Origin: Calditrichota bacterium
Lineage (GTDB): Bacteria; Calditrichota; Calditrichia; Calditrichales; Calditrichaceae
NCBI GenBank assembly: GCA_024278755.1
Contig: JAJRSO010000038.1
Location: 124,001-188,000, forward strand
Direction of reading: 5' to 3'
Length of the DNA: 64,000 nt
The translations under genes and the position numbers were made by a program. This document shows positions 1-9,013 of this stretch, one piece after another (within the stretch, counting starts at the first letter, position 1; each line of letters begins with the position of its first letter). Under the pieces are notes generated by a model. That model was given only the letters and a program-made list of their open reading frames with translations. It did not search any database and was not told where the DNA came from.

Positions 1-2840
1 TTGGGGGCGGTAAACGGCTGCCGTTTACCGACCGGATTGTTAAAATAACCCAGTAAATCCCGGGAAAGCAGATCGATGATATAATCCGCAATAAATCCGC
101 CGCTGTTAAAGCGTTCGTCAATTACCGCGCCTTTCTTGTCCTGTTGCGCAAAATAGTAGCGGTTAAAATTTTTGTAGCCGTCAATCGAAGTGTTGGGCAG
201 CCAGACATAAGCAAGTTTCCCGTCAGATAGACGGTCGACTTTTTTTCTGTTTTCCTCAATCCATTCTCGCTGACGTAAAGGAGCTTCGCTTTTAACCGGA
301 ACCACGGTAACGGTGCGAGCGCCCTTCATCTGCGGTTTAGCGTTAACGGTAAGAGTGATTTGTTTATCGGCGGTTTTATCAAATAAGCTGAATAAATTTC
401 GATTGTCTTTTACCTGAATTCCGTTTACAGCCAAAATATAATCGCCTTCCTGTACATCAATACCGGGGCCACTGAGTGGCGCGCGTAATTTTGGATTCCA
501 GTTTTCGCCATTGTAGATATGTTTGATACGGAAACGTCCTTGATCAATCATATAATCAGCGCCAAGCAGACCGGGCGCTGCTTTTTCGATATCGGGCAGA
601 TCGCCGCCGCCTGTGAACGAATGGCCGATTGATGTTTCACCGCCTAAAATATCCAGCAGATAGGTGAGATCGGCACGGTGACGGACATATCCCACCATAG
701 GTGCATAGGCTTTATACGCCCAATCCAAATCCAGTCCGTGTACATTATCCACATAAAAATAATCCCGCTGAAAACGCCAGGCTTCCCGAAATATCTGTTT
801 CCATTCGGCCGGAGGGTCTACCTTCATCTGTAATTTATCCGCCGCTATTTTACCCTCGTTTGCTTTGATTTCTTCCCCGGCTTCCGTGATAAAAAAATCA
901 GACTCTTTTGTATGATAAAGCAGTTTCTCTCCGTTAAAAGATACCGCATATCCCCGGATACCTTTAATTAACTCCTTAGATTCCCGTTCCTTTAAATCAT
1001 AGTGATGTAATACGGCGCCAGATTCGTTTGAAATCGATTCCTGATAAAAGAGCTGGCCTTCTTTGCCCGTTTGTAAGTTACTGTAATCTCTTTCGGGTAT
1101 GTCCAGAGCCAAAATTCGCTGATCGATAGTTTTAAAATCGATGGTCACCGTGACGTCTTTCTTGTTATCTTCTTTGTCTTCCTTCTTTTTCTTCTTCTTT
1201 TTTTTAACCTCCTCTTCATCACTTTCCGGTAGAAGCGGAGACGGCTCGTCCGCCGAAAGGACCACAAGATAGACGGCGCGTTTTACCGGCCTGTCCAATG
1301 AACTCATATCCAGCCAGCCCACATTTAAACCGTAATCGGTACTTGAAATAAAGTATAAATATTTTCCCGATTTATCCCAGGCGGGTGATTTACAATCAGA
1401 CATCCCGTCCGTAAGCGGATATGATTTCTTATCTTTAAGAGAATAGATAAAAATAGTGTTATATTTATTAGTCAGGCGTTTGGTATAGGCAATCCATTTG
1501 GAATCCGGTGACCAGGCCGGAAAGATAGTACGCTCGGGATGCGCAAATCCTTCGTTGTCAATCATATATGTAGCGCCGTTTTTTGTATTTAAAACCCATA
1601 AGTTTCGATCGGCATCGCCAAAACTGATCCATTTGGAATCCGGTGACCAAGCGGGGGAATAATAAAAAGTAGGTTTTTTCAAAGTAAACGTTTTTATATC
1701 ACCGCCAAACTGATCGGCAGTAACCAGGCGGTATTCACCGGATGCGTCGGAAAACCAGCAGACGCGTTTTCCATTGGGCGACCAGGCCGGCGCACGCTCG
1801 GCGCTGCCGGAACTTTTTGTCAGATTCCGAATATCGCCTTTTTTTTCCGGAACGGTAAAAATTTCGCCTCTGGCTTCAAATACAGCCCGCTTACCACTAG
1901 GTGACAGGTTAAACCGAACGATATTTTTTTCAACTTTTTCCCAGTGCGGCCGGGCCCATGGGAAATCACCCCGTACGGAAATATGTAGCTGTTCCGGTGT
2001 TTTATCGCCGGGATTATAAACAAACAGGTAACCGGCATTCTCAAAAATCAGTTTTCCATTGCCTGTAGCTAAGCTTTTGCAGTCGAATTCTTTAAAAAAA
2101 GTAACCTGTTGAACTATTTTTGTCTTTAAGGAATAGGACCAAATATTCATCGTGAAATCCCGGTCGCTTAAAAAATAAATGGTGTCATCTACCCAAACCG
2201 GCGTATTGTCATTGGTTCCATTCCAGGGAAGCTTTTCCGTTTTTAACGAATTTATATCGATAATACGAATCGGATTATTTTGACCGCCGCGGTAATTGCG
2301 GAATTCACTTTCCCAGGGATTTATCTTTTGATAAACAAGGGAATTCCCGTCCGGAGAAAACATACCTTTGGCGATACGGGGAATCGGCAGAGGAGCAGGC
2401 ATGGATGCTTTAGGGGATATTGACCAGAATTTTAATATTCCGCGACCGGGAGTGCTTTCCCGATCGGATGCAAAGATAATTTTACTTCCGTCCGGTGTCC
2501 AGCCGCGTACCACGTCGAAACCGGGATGCCAGGTTAACCGCACAGGTTCTCCGCCGTTTGAAGGAATAAGATAGACATCCGTATTTCCGTCATATTGAGC
2601 GCTAAAGGCAATCTGTTTACCATCCGGAGAAAAATGAGGCGCTGATTCAATACCAGGAAAAGTGGTTAAGCGAATGGCTTCACCGCCGGTTACAGGTATG
2701 GTCCAAATATCACCTGCATAGACGAAGGTTATCAGGTTTTTGCTAATATCGGGATTGCGCAGGAGCCGGGTTTCTTGAGCAGAGAGAGCCGATATAAACA
2801 GCAGGATGCCTGCAATTATTAAAATGAAAGAGTTTTTCAT
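1..2840 (-). CDS. Tricorn-like S41 peptidase with beta-propeller and PDZ domain (C-terminus cut by window edge)
   Basis: About 946 residues are visible; the gene runs off the left edge. The product starts MKNSFILIIAG, a clear signal peptide ending near SALSAQ, so it is exported. ATG at 2840 has GGAAGGA 7 nt upstream. Residues 25-700 carry repeated WD40/PD40-like propeller blades (repeats of the type SPDGKQIAF and WSPDSKW). A Lys/Glu-rich linker lies near residues 545-570. A GHSF motif supplies the probable catalytic His740, followed by a PDZ domain (about 770-830, GPGIDVQEGDYILAVNG). The start of the S41 core (KGAVIDERFNSGG, near 890-905) is the last part seen. In tricorn family proteins the nucleophilic Ser lies downstream, so it falls outside the window and activity cannot be judged. 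Family members degrade peptides to short products. It sits downstream of susCD on the same strand, behind a terminator, so it is probably transcribed separately. Confidence 0.9.
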   Translation of the reverse strand, partial: MKNSFILIIAGILLFISALSAQETRLLRNPDISKNLITFVYAGDIWTIPVTGGEAIRLTTFPGIESAPHFSPDGKQIAFSAQYDGNTDVYLIPSNGGEPVRLTWHPGFDVVRGWTPDGSKIIFASDRESTPGRGILKFWSISPKASMPAPLPIPRIAKGMFSPDGNSLVYQKINPWESEFRNYRGGQNNPIRIIDINSLKTEKLPWNGTNDNTPVWVDDTIYFLSDRDFTMNIWSYSLKTKIVQQVTFFKEFDCKSLATGNGKLIFENAGYLFVYNPGDKTPEQLHISVRGDFPWARPHWEKVEKNIVRFNLSPSGKRAVFEARGEIFTVPEKKGDIRNLTKSSGSAERAPAWSPNGKRVCWFSDASGEYRLVTADQFGGDIKTFTLKKPTFYYSPAWSPDSKWISFGDADRNLWVLNTKNGATYMIDNEGFAHPERTIFPAWSPDSKWIAYTKRLTNKYNTIFIYSLKDKKSYPLTDGMSDCKSPAWDKSGKYLYFISSTDYGLNVGWLDMSSLDRPVKRAVYLVVLSADEPSPLLPESDEEEVKKKKKKKKEDKEDNKKDVTVTIDFKTIDQRILALDIPERDYSNLQTGKEGQLFYQESISNESGAVLHHYDLKERESKELIKGIRGYAVSFNGEKLLYHTKESDFFITEAGEEIKANEGKIAADKLQMKVDPPAEWKQIFREAWRFQRDYFYVDNVHGLDLDWAYKAYAPMVGYVRHRADLTYLLDILGGETSIGHSFTGGGDLPDIEKAAPGLLGADYMIDQGRFRIKHIYNGENWNPKLRAPLSGPGIDVQEGDYILAVNGIQVKDNRNLFSLFDKTADKQITLTVNAKPQMKGARTVTVVPVKSEAPLRQREWIEENRKKVDRLSDGKLAYVWLPNTSIDGYKNFNRYYFAQQDKKGAVIDERFNSGGFIADYIIDLLSRDLLGYFNNPVGKRQPFTAP

Positions 2841-2901
2841 TTTCTTTCCTTCCGATAGGGTTTTATTAGAGACGGAGGTGCGGTAATCGCCGGGATAAAA
2901 G

Positions 2902-2930
2902 AAAAAAAGGGGGGCTGAAAACAGCCCCCT
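2902..2930 (-). terminator. Rho-independent terminator after the SusD-like gene
   Basis: Read on the minus strand, an 8-bp GC-rich stem GGGGGCTG/CAGCCCCC with a TTTT loop is followed by CTTTTTTTC. It lies 18 nt beyond the SusD-like stop codon and separates susCD from the downstream protease gene. Confidence 0.85.
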
Positions 2931-2947
2931 CGATAAACGCGGTAAAA

Positions 2948-4162
2948 TTAATCAATATTTGGATTGTTGTTTCGTTCGTCCTGAGTAATCGGTAAAAACA
3001 TCCAGGCGCCTGCCGGAAGATGCCATTTATTAAAACGCCGTTCGTCCGGTAAACGGGCGCCGGTTGTAAAGAGTTCTTTATCGCGTTCCGTATAAATTAC
3101 ATCCAAATCAACAGCGGCCAGATTGGCCAGTCCGTGAGATGTTCTGACTTCATTTACCAAATCCAACGCATTTCCGCTGCCGGCGCCACGCAGGGTTAAC
3201 TCTGCTTTCATTAAATTATTTTCCTGCCAGGTGGCGGTATTGATGGGGGATGATTGTTCCGGGTACATATCCTGCCTGTAATAAACCGGAATTGTTGCCG
3301 GGTTAAGAGCCGGCGTTTCAACGATTTTAATTCGATTGGCTTCATTAGGATCTGCAACGATATAATCGTGGAAGCGGAAATCCACGCCGAGCTGAACCCT
3401 TCCGGCTCCGGCAAATCCCCACCAGTAGTTGTCGGCATCAACCGAATGCAGCGACTGAAACGGAGCGTCTCCATTTACCAGTCCGGCGTCAGCATAGGTT
3501 GCAGCGCTGTTATAATCGCCTTTATAGAGATAGGTTCTGGCAATTAACGTGTTGGTAAGACGGGTATCGTAATCATTGGCATAGGTTAAGGCTTCTTTAA
3601 ATTTATCGATTGCCAGATCATACATATCCGCAGAGGGGATAAAAGGACCGTCGTCAATAATGCCGCCACCCTGATCCGGATTTAACCCAAAATAAGCAGC
3701 GTAAAAGAAACGTGCCATGCCACCGAAAAACTTACCGGTAAACAGAGCGCTGTTTTTAAGGGCATCATCGGTCACAGTGATACTGTTGGTTCTTCTGACA
3801 AGATCATCCGCAAAGAAACGCATTTCGCCCAGATTGTTATATAAACCCTGAACAGATGTGTTATCTAACTGGATTTCACCAAGGTCAATTTCCTGAAAAG
3901 ACGGAAACGAAGCCCCTTTTAAATTAGAATCATAGAGTAATTCATCCGATAAATCTCCGGACAAACATGATAATGCATCAATCACTTCGGAATATTGTGT
4001 TTTTACGCCTTTTATTACAAAATTTAACTGACTTTCGTTATTTAATCGGGCGTCTTCCACCGCATCGATAAGCGGGTCAATATCGGTAACATAATTTTCA
4101 CAGGCATGAAACAGCATTATGGCTGAGAAAAATAAGACTAAAATCAATGATATTCTTTTCAT
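2948..4162 (-). CDS. SusD/RagB-family outer-membrane lipoprotein
   Basis: A 404-residue protein. I place the start at the ATG at 4162 because GAGGAGGA sits 7 nt upstream; the longer frame from the TTG at 4180 would overlap that Shine-Dalgarno. The N-terminus MKRISLILVLFFSAIML is a signal peptide ending in HAC, so Cys21 is the likely lipidated residue, although the lipobox is weak. The C-terminal quarter has the SusD pattern: ERDKELF, then RRFNKW, then FLPITQDERNNNPN. TPR-like helices (YDLAIDKFKEAL, IARTYLYKGDYNSAATYA) fit the family fold. SusD proteins form the surface lid over a SusC channel and capture glycans or peptides. The partner is encoded 19 nt upstream. No substrate can be named; no glycoside hydrolase or sigma/anti-sigma pair is adjacent. 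At about 400 residues it is on the short side for the family. Confidence 0.88.
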   Translation of the reverse strand: MKRISLILVLFFSAIMLFHACENYVTDIDPLIDAVEDARLNNESQLNFVIKGVKTQYSEVIDALSCLSGDLSDELLYDSNLKGASFPSFQEIDLGEIQLDNTSVQGLYNNLGEMRFFADDLVRRTNSITVTDDALKNSALFTGKFFGGMARFFYAAYFGLNPDQGGGIIDDGPFIPSADMYDLAIDKFKEALTYANDYDTRLTNTLIARTYLYKGDYNSAATYADAGLVNGDAPFQSLHSVDADNYWWGFAGAGRVQLGVDFRFHDYIVADPNEANRIKIVETPALNPATIPVYYRQDMYPEQSSPINTATWQENNLMKAELTLRGAGSGNALDLVNEVRTSHGLANLAAVDLDVIYTERDKELFTTGARLPDERRFNKWHLPAGAWMFLPITQDERNNNPNID

Positions 4163-4181
4163 AATATTTATCCTCCTCAAA

Positions 4182-7106
4182 TTATAATGCTAACCGTAGC
4201 CAAAAATTATAAACCGTTGGGTTTTGAAGCGTGAGGAAATCGATACCTCTCGCACCGCTACGGGAACCTCCCACATTAACTTCCACATCGGCGCCATCAT
4301 ATTTTGTAAAGGTAACCAAATTACGTGCCGAAATGCCGAGTATAACATCGTCCACTAGCTGGTAGCTCGGATATTTTGCTAAAATATCTTTAAAACTGTA
4401 ACTCAAACTGATTTCACGAATTTTAAGATAGTCGGCGTCCTGAATATAATTTCCATCATAACGCCAATCCATTTTAGCATATTTTTCTGCCGCTGCCTTG
4501 TATTCGGCGCTGCCCGGAGCTAATCGGGTGATATTCGTATCAACTTCGGCGAACCAGCCCACAGAAGTATTGCCGGCCACATCCAGTTGATTCGCAAGTT
4601 TATTAAACTCGGGATTATTGCCTAAACGTGTTGGAAATTGTTTTGTGTAATTAAATACTTTATGTCCAAGCGCCCAGTCTAACAAGGCATAAAATTTAAA
4701 GTTTTTAAGAAAACGGAAATTCAGAGAGAACGAACCGGTGTGATTGGGAATGGGGTTACCGAAAGAAACGCGGTCATCGGAGATTTTAGGTCCGGTATAG
4801 TTACCGTTGGCATCAAATTCGGCTCCTTCGACTTTCCATGTATAAAATTCATGTTTGGGAAGATCTTCTTTAATTACATTGACATCCCAACTGTAAATGG
4901 GCTGAGCGCCACCCATATCGGTTACTTTATTCTCCTGATAATTCCATATAAAACTCATGTTTAGCTCATAATCTCTGGAGCGGATAGGCACAGCCTGGAG
5001 GCGAGATTCCCATCCGGAACTTTCCATACCGCCAATATTAAAAGGAATGGAGCTTGCTGTTAAACCGGTGGAAGGTGATTCGTTTTGCCCAACAATTGAG
5101 TTTACAGCATATTGGCGATAGTAAGTAAATTCGGCAGAATAGTTAGTAAAAAATTCGGTTTCAAATCCGAGTTCAATTTCTTTAATTCGTTCGGGTTCAA
5201 TTTTACCATTTCCAATGGCTGATAATACAGCGCCTGCGCCATAGCCGCTGGGCTGTGCTCTCCAAAGGAACGGAATACCATCACGGGAGCCGGGTAATAC
5301 GCCGCTTTCGCCGTAGGCAACGCGAGTTTTGAACAGGTTAAAAAAGGACGGTATAAAGTCGTATTTATCCAGGCGTAAGGCAAAACTTGCTTTCGGATAG
5401 ATAATGCTTGGCGCTTTGTCACCGATTGTGCTGGCATAGTCTTTACGGACGCCCAGCGTTAAATAGTATTGATTAATATATGAAAAGGTTTGCTCAAAAA
5501 AGATACCGGCGTCTTTTCCATGAAATTTGCTTTCATCTTTATCCTTAAATTCGGCGCCTGCATTGATATCGGTAATTAATTCGGTATCAAAACCTTCGGC
5601 TGTAAGATTAGAAGTGGTATTTTTCCGCTCGAAAATTTGTGTTCCAAACATTGAGGAGGCCATCAAATCCGGCATCACATTATATTTGTAACGCACATTA
5701 AAATCGTATGTAAACTGACGGTTTTGACGATTATAAATACTCCTGCGCCCATTGCTTAGCAACAGATACGGTTTATCGGCCGGAAAGAGTTGATCCTGGC
5801 GCCAGTTTGAGTTATCAACACCAATGGCAAAATTGGCGTCCAAATTTTTAATGGGCGTATACGTAATATTAGCAGAACCGATAAAACGATTAATATCGTT
5901 CCTGTCTTGTAAGGCTACGATGGAGGCGCTGTCGGTATATCCATAGGAATTTGGCCATAAGAGCGTATTGCCAAGATAGCCGTAAATATTGTTGTCGTTC
6001 CAGGGACGCGACATTTCGGTGATAGAATAACTACCCGAGAGTCTTAAACTGATTTTTTCATTTGGGAACGCATTAATATTCATACGCACCGAATTACGAT
6101 TTAAATAGTTACCGACCAATATTCCGTCTTCATTACGTTTGTCAAAAGAGGCAAAATACTTGAGGTAACTTGTACCGCCGGTGGCGCTTATGGTGTTTTG
6201 TGTAATGGGGCCGGTTCTAAAAATATTATTGGCGTCTTTATAGGAAAGAAATTCATTCTTGCCATATTCATAGGATTGCTCATTCCAGCCGGACAAATAC
6301 CGGTAATTAATGGCAATTCCGTTTCCTTTACCATCTTTCGAGGGAACAATACGGCCTCGTTTAGTGGTAATAAGCACAACGCCGTTAGAGCCGTTTGCGC
6401 CATAAGTTGCCGCCCCGGCAGGTCCTTTTAAAATTTCAATATTTTCAATATCGTCCGGGTTTAAATCGGCCAGTGCACTCATCCCCTGTCCGCCGGTACC
6501 ATATCCCACAACTTCGGAATTATCAATACGAACACCGTCAATAAAGATAAGCGGCTGTTCATTGCCATTTAAGCCGCCGCCGGAACGTACATAAAAACTA
6601 AATCCACCGCCCACATTACCGGAAGAAGGTTTTATTTGAATACCGGATACTTTACCTGCAACCAATTGCGAAAGGTCCTGATAGGATGTCGCGTCGGTAT
6701 ACGATTCGGCCGCTACTCTCGATACGGATACTTCAGCAATGTCCTTCGACGTTCTGGAGGCAATACCGGTCGTTACGATTTCTTCGCTTCTGAAAATATC
6801 TTCTTTCATTTTTATTGCCAGAGCAGAAAGTTTATCCTGAGAATTTAGAGTAAGGGTAAGTGCTTTGTATCCAACATAATTAAAGATAAGGTTAAAATTA
6901 CCTTCGGCATCATAGTACAATGAAAAATATCCATCTCTGTCGGTGGTTGTTCCGATGTTAGTGTCCTGAATAAAAACATTGGCACCACTGAGTGGTTCTC
7001 CTGTCTTTTGATCGGTAACAAGTCCTTTGATGTCAACAGAAAAAACAGGAAGGGTGAGGAGAAAAACGAGGAACAGACCGATGGTTAAAACAAACTTCTT
7101 CCGCAT
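4182..7106 (-). CDS. SusC/RagA-family TonB-dependent outer-membrane transporter
   Basis: 974 residues from the ATG at 7106, which has AAAGGAGG 4 nt upstream; a longer in-frame start at 7157 lacks such a site. In order: signal peptide (MRKKFVLTIGLFLVFLL), a carboxypeptidase-regulatory-like beta-sandwich (about 26-110, VTDQKTGEPLSGANVFI), a plug domain (about 115-250, with IFIDGVRID and IEILKGPAGAATYGANG, typical of SusC), then a 22-strand beta-barrel ending in a terminal aromatic-rich strand (NFWLRLAL). It imports large substrates across the outer membrane using TonB energy. It forms a transcription unit with the downstream susD-like gene (19-nt gap). Upstream, TTGTCT and TACATT spaced 17 bp within the A/T-rich leader are a possible promoter, which is weak evidence. 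Confidence 0.93.
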   Translation of the reverse strand: MRKKFVLTIGLFLVFLLTLPVFSVDIKGLVTDQKTGEPLSGANVFIQDTNIGTTTDRDGYFSLYYDAEGNFNLIFNYVGYKALTLTLNSQDKLSALAIKMKEDIFRSEEIVTTGIASRTSKDIAEVSVSRVAAESYTDATSYQDLSQLVAGKVSGIQIKPSSGNVGGGFSFYVRSGGGLNGNEQPLIFIDGVRIDNSEVVGYGTGGQGMSALADLNPDDIENIEILKGPAGAATYGANGSNGVVLITTKRGRIVPSKDGKGNGIAINYRYLSGWNEQSYEYGKNEFLSYKDANNIFRTGPITQNTISATGGTSYLKYFASFDKRNEDGILVGNYLNRNSVRMNINAFPNEKISLRLSGSYSITEMSRPWNDNNIYGYLGNTLLWPNSYGYTDSASIVALQDRNDINRFIGSANITYTPIKNLDANFAIGVDNSNWRQDQLFPADKPYLLLSNGRRSIYNRQNRQFTYDFNVRYKYNVMPDLMASSMFGTQIFERKNTTSNLTAEGFDTELITDINAGAEFKDKDESKFHGKDAGIFFEQTFSYINQYYLTLGVRKDYASTIGDKAPSIIYPKASFALRLDKYDFIPSFFNLFKTRVAYGESGVLPGSRDGIPFLWRAQPSGYGAGAVLSAIGNGKIEPERIKEIELGFETEFFTNYSAEFTYYRQYAVNSIVGQNESPSTGLTASSIPFNIGGMESSGWESRLQAVPIRSRDYELNMSFIWNYQENKVTDMGGAQPIYSWDVNVIKEDLPKHEFYTWKVEGAEFDANGNYTGPKISDDRVSFGNPIPNHTGSFSLNFRFLKNFKFYALLDWALGHKVFNYTKQFPTRLGNNPEFNKLANQLDVAGNTSVGWFAEVDTNITRLAPGSAEYKAAAEKYAKMDWRYDGNYIQDADYLKIREISLSYSFKDILAKYPSYQLVDDVILGISARNLVTFTKYDGADVEVNVGGSRSGARGIDFLTLQNPTVYNFWLRLAL

Positions 7107-7294
7107 AAAACCTCCTTTTAAATACATAGTTAGGTAATTTATTTGTATTAGGAACATTGGTTTTATAAAAAAGTAATAATAAAATGTACAATTTTAGATT
7201 TTAAAAGACAACTCTAAATAAAAAATCTTAATCATTATAGTAATACCAGTCGGATTAATTTCATTAATAAAAATCGGATGCGGTAAACCTGATT

Positions 7295-8008
7295 TTAATG
7301 ATCTTTTAAAGGACTCCATTCTTTCCAGACGTTGGCCACTAAATCCGGGCCGGGTTTCAACACTTTCTTGCCGGGCTCCCAACCGGCGGGGCATACTTCG
7401 GTACCGTTAGAGGCGCGCACATGCTGAAAGGCTTTTACCTGGCGGATGGTTTCGCTCATCTGCCTGCCCACAGGCGGCGTTAAAACTTCCATGGCCTGAA
7501 TCACACCGTCGGGATCGATGATAAAACGTCCGCGCAGTTCAATGCCGGCATTTTCATCATAGACGCCGTAAATACGTCCCACATTGCCCGGGCCATCCGA
7601 GGCCATGTGAAAGGGGACATCCTTTCCGGCCATTTTAGACAGTTCCTGGTCGTTCCATACCTTGTGCACAAACTGGCTGTCCACACTCACGGAAATAACT
7701 TCCACGCCCAATTCCTGAAGCGTATCATAACTTGCAGCGACCGCTGACACTTCCGTCGCTCAGACAAAGGTAAAATCGCCGGGGTAAAAGCAGAGTAAAA
7801 TCCACTTGCCCAAAAAATCCGATAATTTCACAGAGGTAAAAGTCCCTCTGTAATAGGCGGGCGCTTCAAAATCAGGCGCTTTTGCGCCCACTCGTGCAAT
7901 TGCTTCCATCCTACTCTCCTTTAAATTAATGTTAGTTGATTCGCTTGCAGACGGCTCTCCGACTCTGGCGCCGGTTGGCCGTGCGCATCCGATTGGTTTG
8001 TCAGACAT
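7295..8008 (-). CDS. prxU: Selenocysteine-containing peroxiredoxin (in-frame TGA at the peroxidatic position)
   Basis: Reading through the single in-frame TGA (7762-7760) gives a 237-residue AhpC/Prx-family protein. The TGA is codon 83 and falls exactly where the peroxidatic Cys belongs: P76-G-D-F-T80-F-V-[TGA]-A-T-E-V, the PxxxTxxC motif with U for C. Both sides align continuously to one peroxiredoxin: [27 protein letters not shown] and a resolving Cys206 in EVCPAGW. There is no indel or other stop, so decay would have had to strike precisely the catalytic codon. A SECIS-like hairpin follows. Family role: reduction of peroxides. The start is ambiguous: ATG 8008 (AAGGAG, 10-nt spacer) gives an N-terminal extension with [16 protein letters not shown] 7909 has a stronger site (AAAGGAG, 6-nt gap to ATG) and gives 204 residues beginning MEAIARVG. 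No reductase gene is adjacent. The selAB/selC/selD genes this predicts are not in the window. Confidence 0.9.
7733..7762 (-). promoter_or_regulatory. Candidate bacterial SECIS element (UGA plus downstream hairpin)
   Basis: The RNA after the UGA folds a hairpin UGUCAGCGGUCGCUGCA (7749-7733): lower pairs U-A and G-C, a single bulged U, a 4-bp stem CAGC/GCUG and a GGUC apical loop. The E. coli fdhF SECIS has the same architecture: bulged U, 4-bp stem, GGUC loop. There are 17 nt between UGA and the loop, inside the 16-37 nt range described for bacterial SECIS. A competing 6-bp pairing AGCGAC/GUCGCU around the UGA is also possible. Function is inferred from structure only. Confidence 0.82.
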
Positions 8009-8074
8009 AATAAAATATCTCCTTCCGCAGATTACCGCATCCGGCAGAGGAAAAGAAATCCTGAAGACAATGAA

Positions 8075-8103
8075 ATTATACAAAATAAAAATCTGCCGGG
8101 CAA
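8075..8103 (-). promoter_or_regulatory. Sigma-70-type promoter of the selenoperoxiredoxin gene
   Basis: On the minus strand, TTGCCC (8103-8098) and a perfect TATAAT (8080-8075) are separated by 17 bp, about 65 bp upstream of the first start codon. The leader between them and the ATG has no obvious regulator palindrome. Confidence 0.6.
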
Positions 8104-8236
8104 ATAGTTAAAAAATCAAAAAAATGAACATGGCTTTTCCAGCCACAAAGTCTCAATGACGCCCATGCCTGTCATTCCCTGCCTGCCCCTTTTGGGGGAA
8201 TCTCCTGTCTGGAATTCTGTCGGGCGAAGCAATGAG

Positions 8237-8261
8237 ATCCCCGATACAACCACTCGGGGAT
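8237..8261. repeat. REP-like palindrome in intergenic DNA (8104-8411)
   Basis: ATCCCCGA and TCGGGGAT form a perfect 8-bp inverted repeat around a 9-nt loop. The neighbouring text (GAAGCAATGAGATCC on the plus strand) resembles interspersed intergenic palindromes known from many bacterial genomes. The remaining part of 8104-8411 contains further fragments of this sort (GACGCCCATGCCTGTCATTCC) and no gene I can support. Confidence 0.5.
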
Positions 8262-8411
8262 GACAATTAGGGGATGGCAAACTCGCCCAAAATAGAACAC
8301 TGATTACATAGATTAAAAAATGAATACGGCAATAATTTTTATTCAAAAGAATCAGTGCAAATCGGCAGGATCCGCGGTATCTGTGTTCCATAAAGCGCGG
8401 TAAAATGATTC

Positions 8412-8845
8412 TTAGCGTTTTCGTTTGGGGCGGTAGGCATGGGTGCTTTGGCCAAAATACATTTCGGCACTTTCCATTATCGTTTGCGAAAGTGTGGGAT
8501 GAGGATGAATGAATAGTTTTAAATCGGATGCATTGGCGGTCATTTCTATGGCCAACACACCTTCGGCAATCACTTCACCGGCTCCGGCTCCGGCGATGCC
8601 CATACCAAAATACGCTCTGTTTTTTATCTATCAGCAACTTGGTAAGGCCGTCAGTGCGGTCCATGGTTAATGCCCGGCCCGAAGCTGCCCAGGGGAAGTG
8701 TAAAATTTCTACATTGAGATTTTGCTCTTTAGCCTGATTTTCCGTTAATCCGGGCCAGCTGGCCGTAAGTGGTTACCCGGCCATAGGGAATGAGGGAAAC
8801 AAAGCGGTATATTGCATTGTAAAGAGAGGTGTGCTGTGTTTTCAT
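8412..8845 (-). pseudogene. Chimeric pseudogene: alkyltransferase-like N-terminus joined to dihydrolipoamide dehydrogenase C-terminus
   Basis: From the ATG at 8845 the frame reads MKTQHTSLYNAIYRFVSLIP, then YGRVTTYGQLAR. This is the start of an MGMT/ATL-family DNA-repair protein, but it stops after about 38 codons and the PCHR active-site region is absent. In the next frame, beginning at about 8755 around CCGGATTAACGG, the sequence continues as a flavoprotein disulfide-reductase C-terminus: LTENQAKEQNLNVEILHFPW, then [21 protein letters not shown]. After a second frameshift near 8610 comes [15 protein letters not shown], then [15 protein letters not shown], the dimerisation segment of LpdA with its conserved HPHPT. 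Neither half can be functional. The simplest reading is a deletion joining two co-directional genes, with later indels; an assembly join is the alternative. Confidence 0.8.
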
Positions 8846-9013
8846 TAAATCGTTTCCATAAAAAACCTCATCTAAATTAATTTACCCCGGCCTTTATTGC
8901 AAGCGGGCAGAAACCACGGCGGCTGTTTTTTGAAAAAAAATTATGTGGTTGTGTCTTTAACTCAGAAAAACATTGATTAAATTCTTTAATTAGATGAGAT
9001 TACCTCGTTGTTC

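Noticed and set aside
4160-4180. SusD start at the TTG at 4180
   Set aside because: That start lies inside the GAGGAGGA ribosome-binding site of the ATG at 4162, which begins the signal peptide.
7295-7762. Peroxiredoxin as two separate genes or as a pseudogene
   Set aside because: The two frames join at one TGA with no indel, the TGA replaces precisely the catalytic Cys and a SECIS-like hairpin follows; read-through is the better explanation.
8116-8391. Possible 91-codon minus-strand gene
   Set aside because: It consists of REP-like intergenic text (GDSPKRGRQGMTGMGV-type translation), with no ribosome-binding site or family match.
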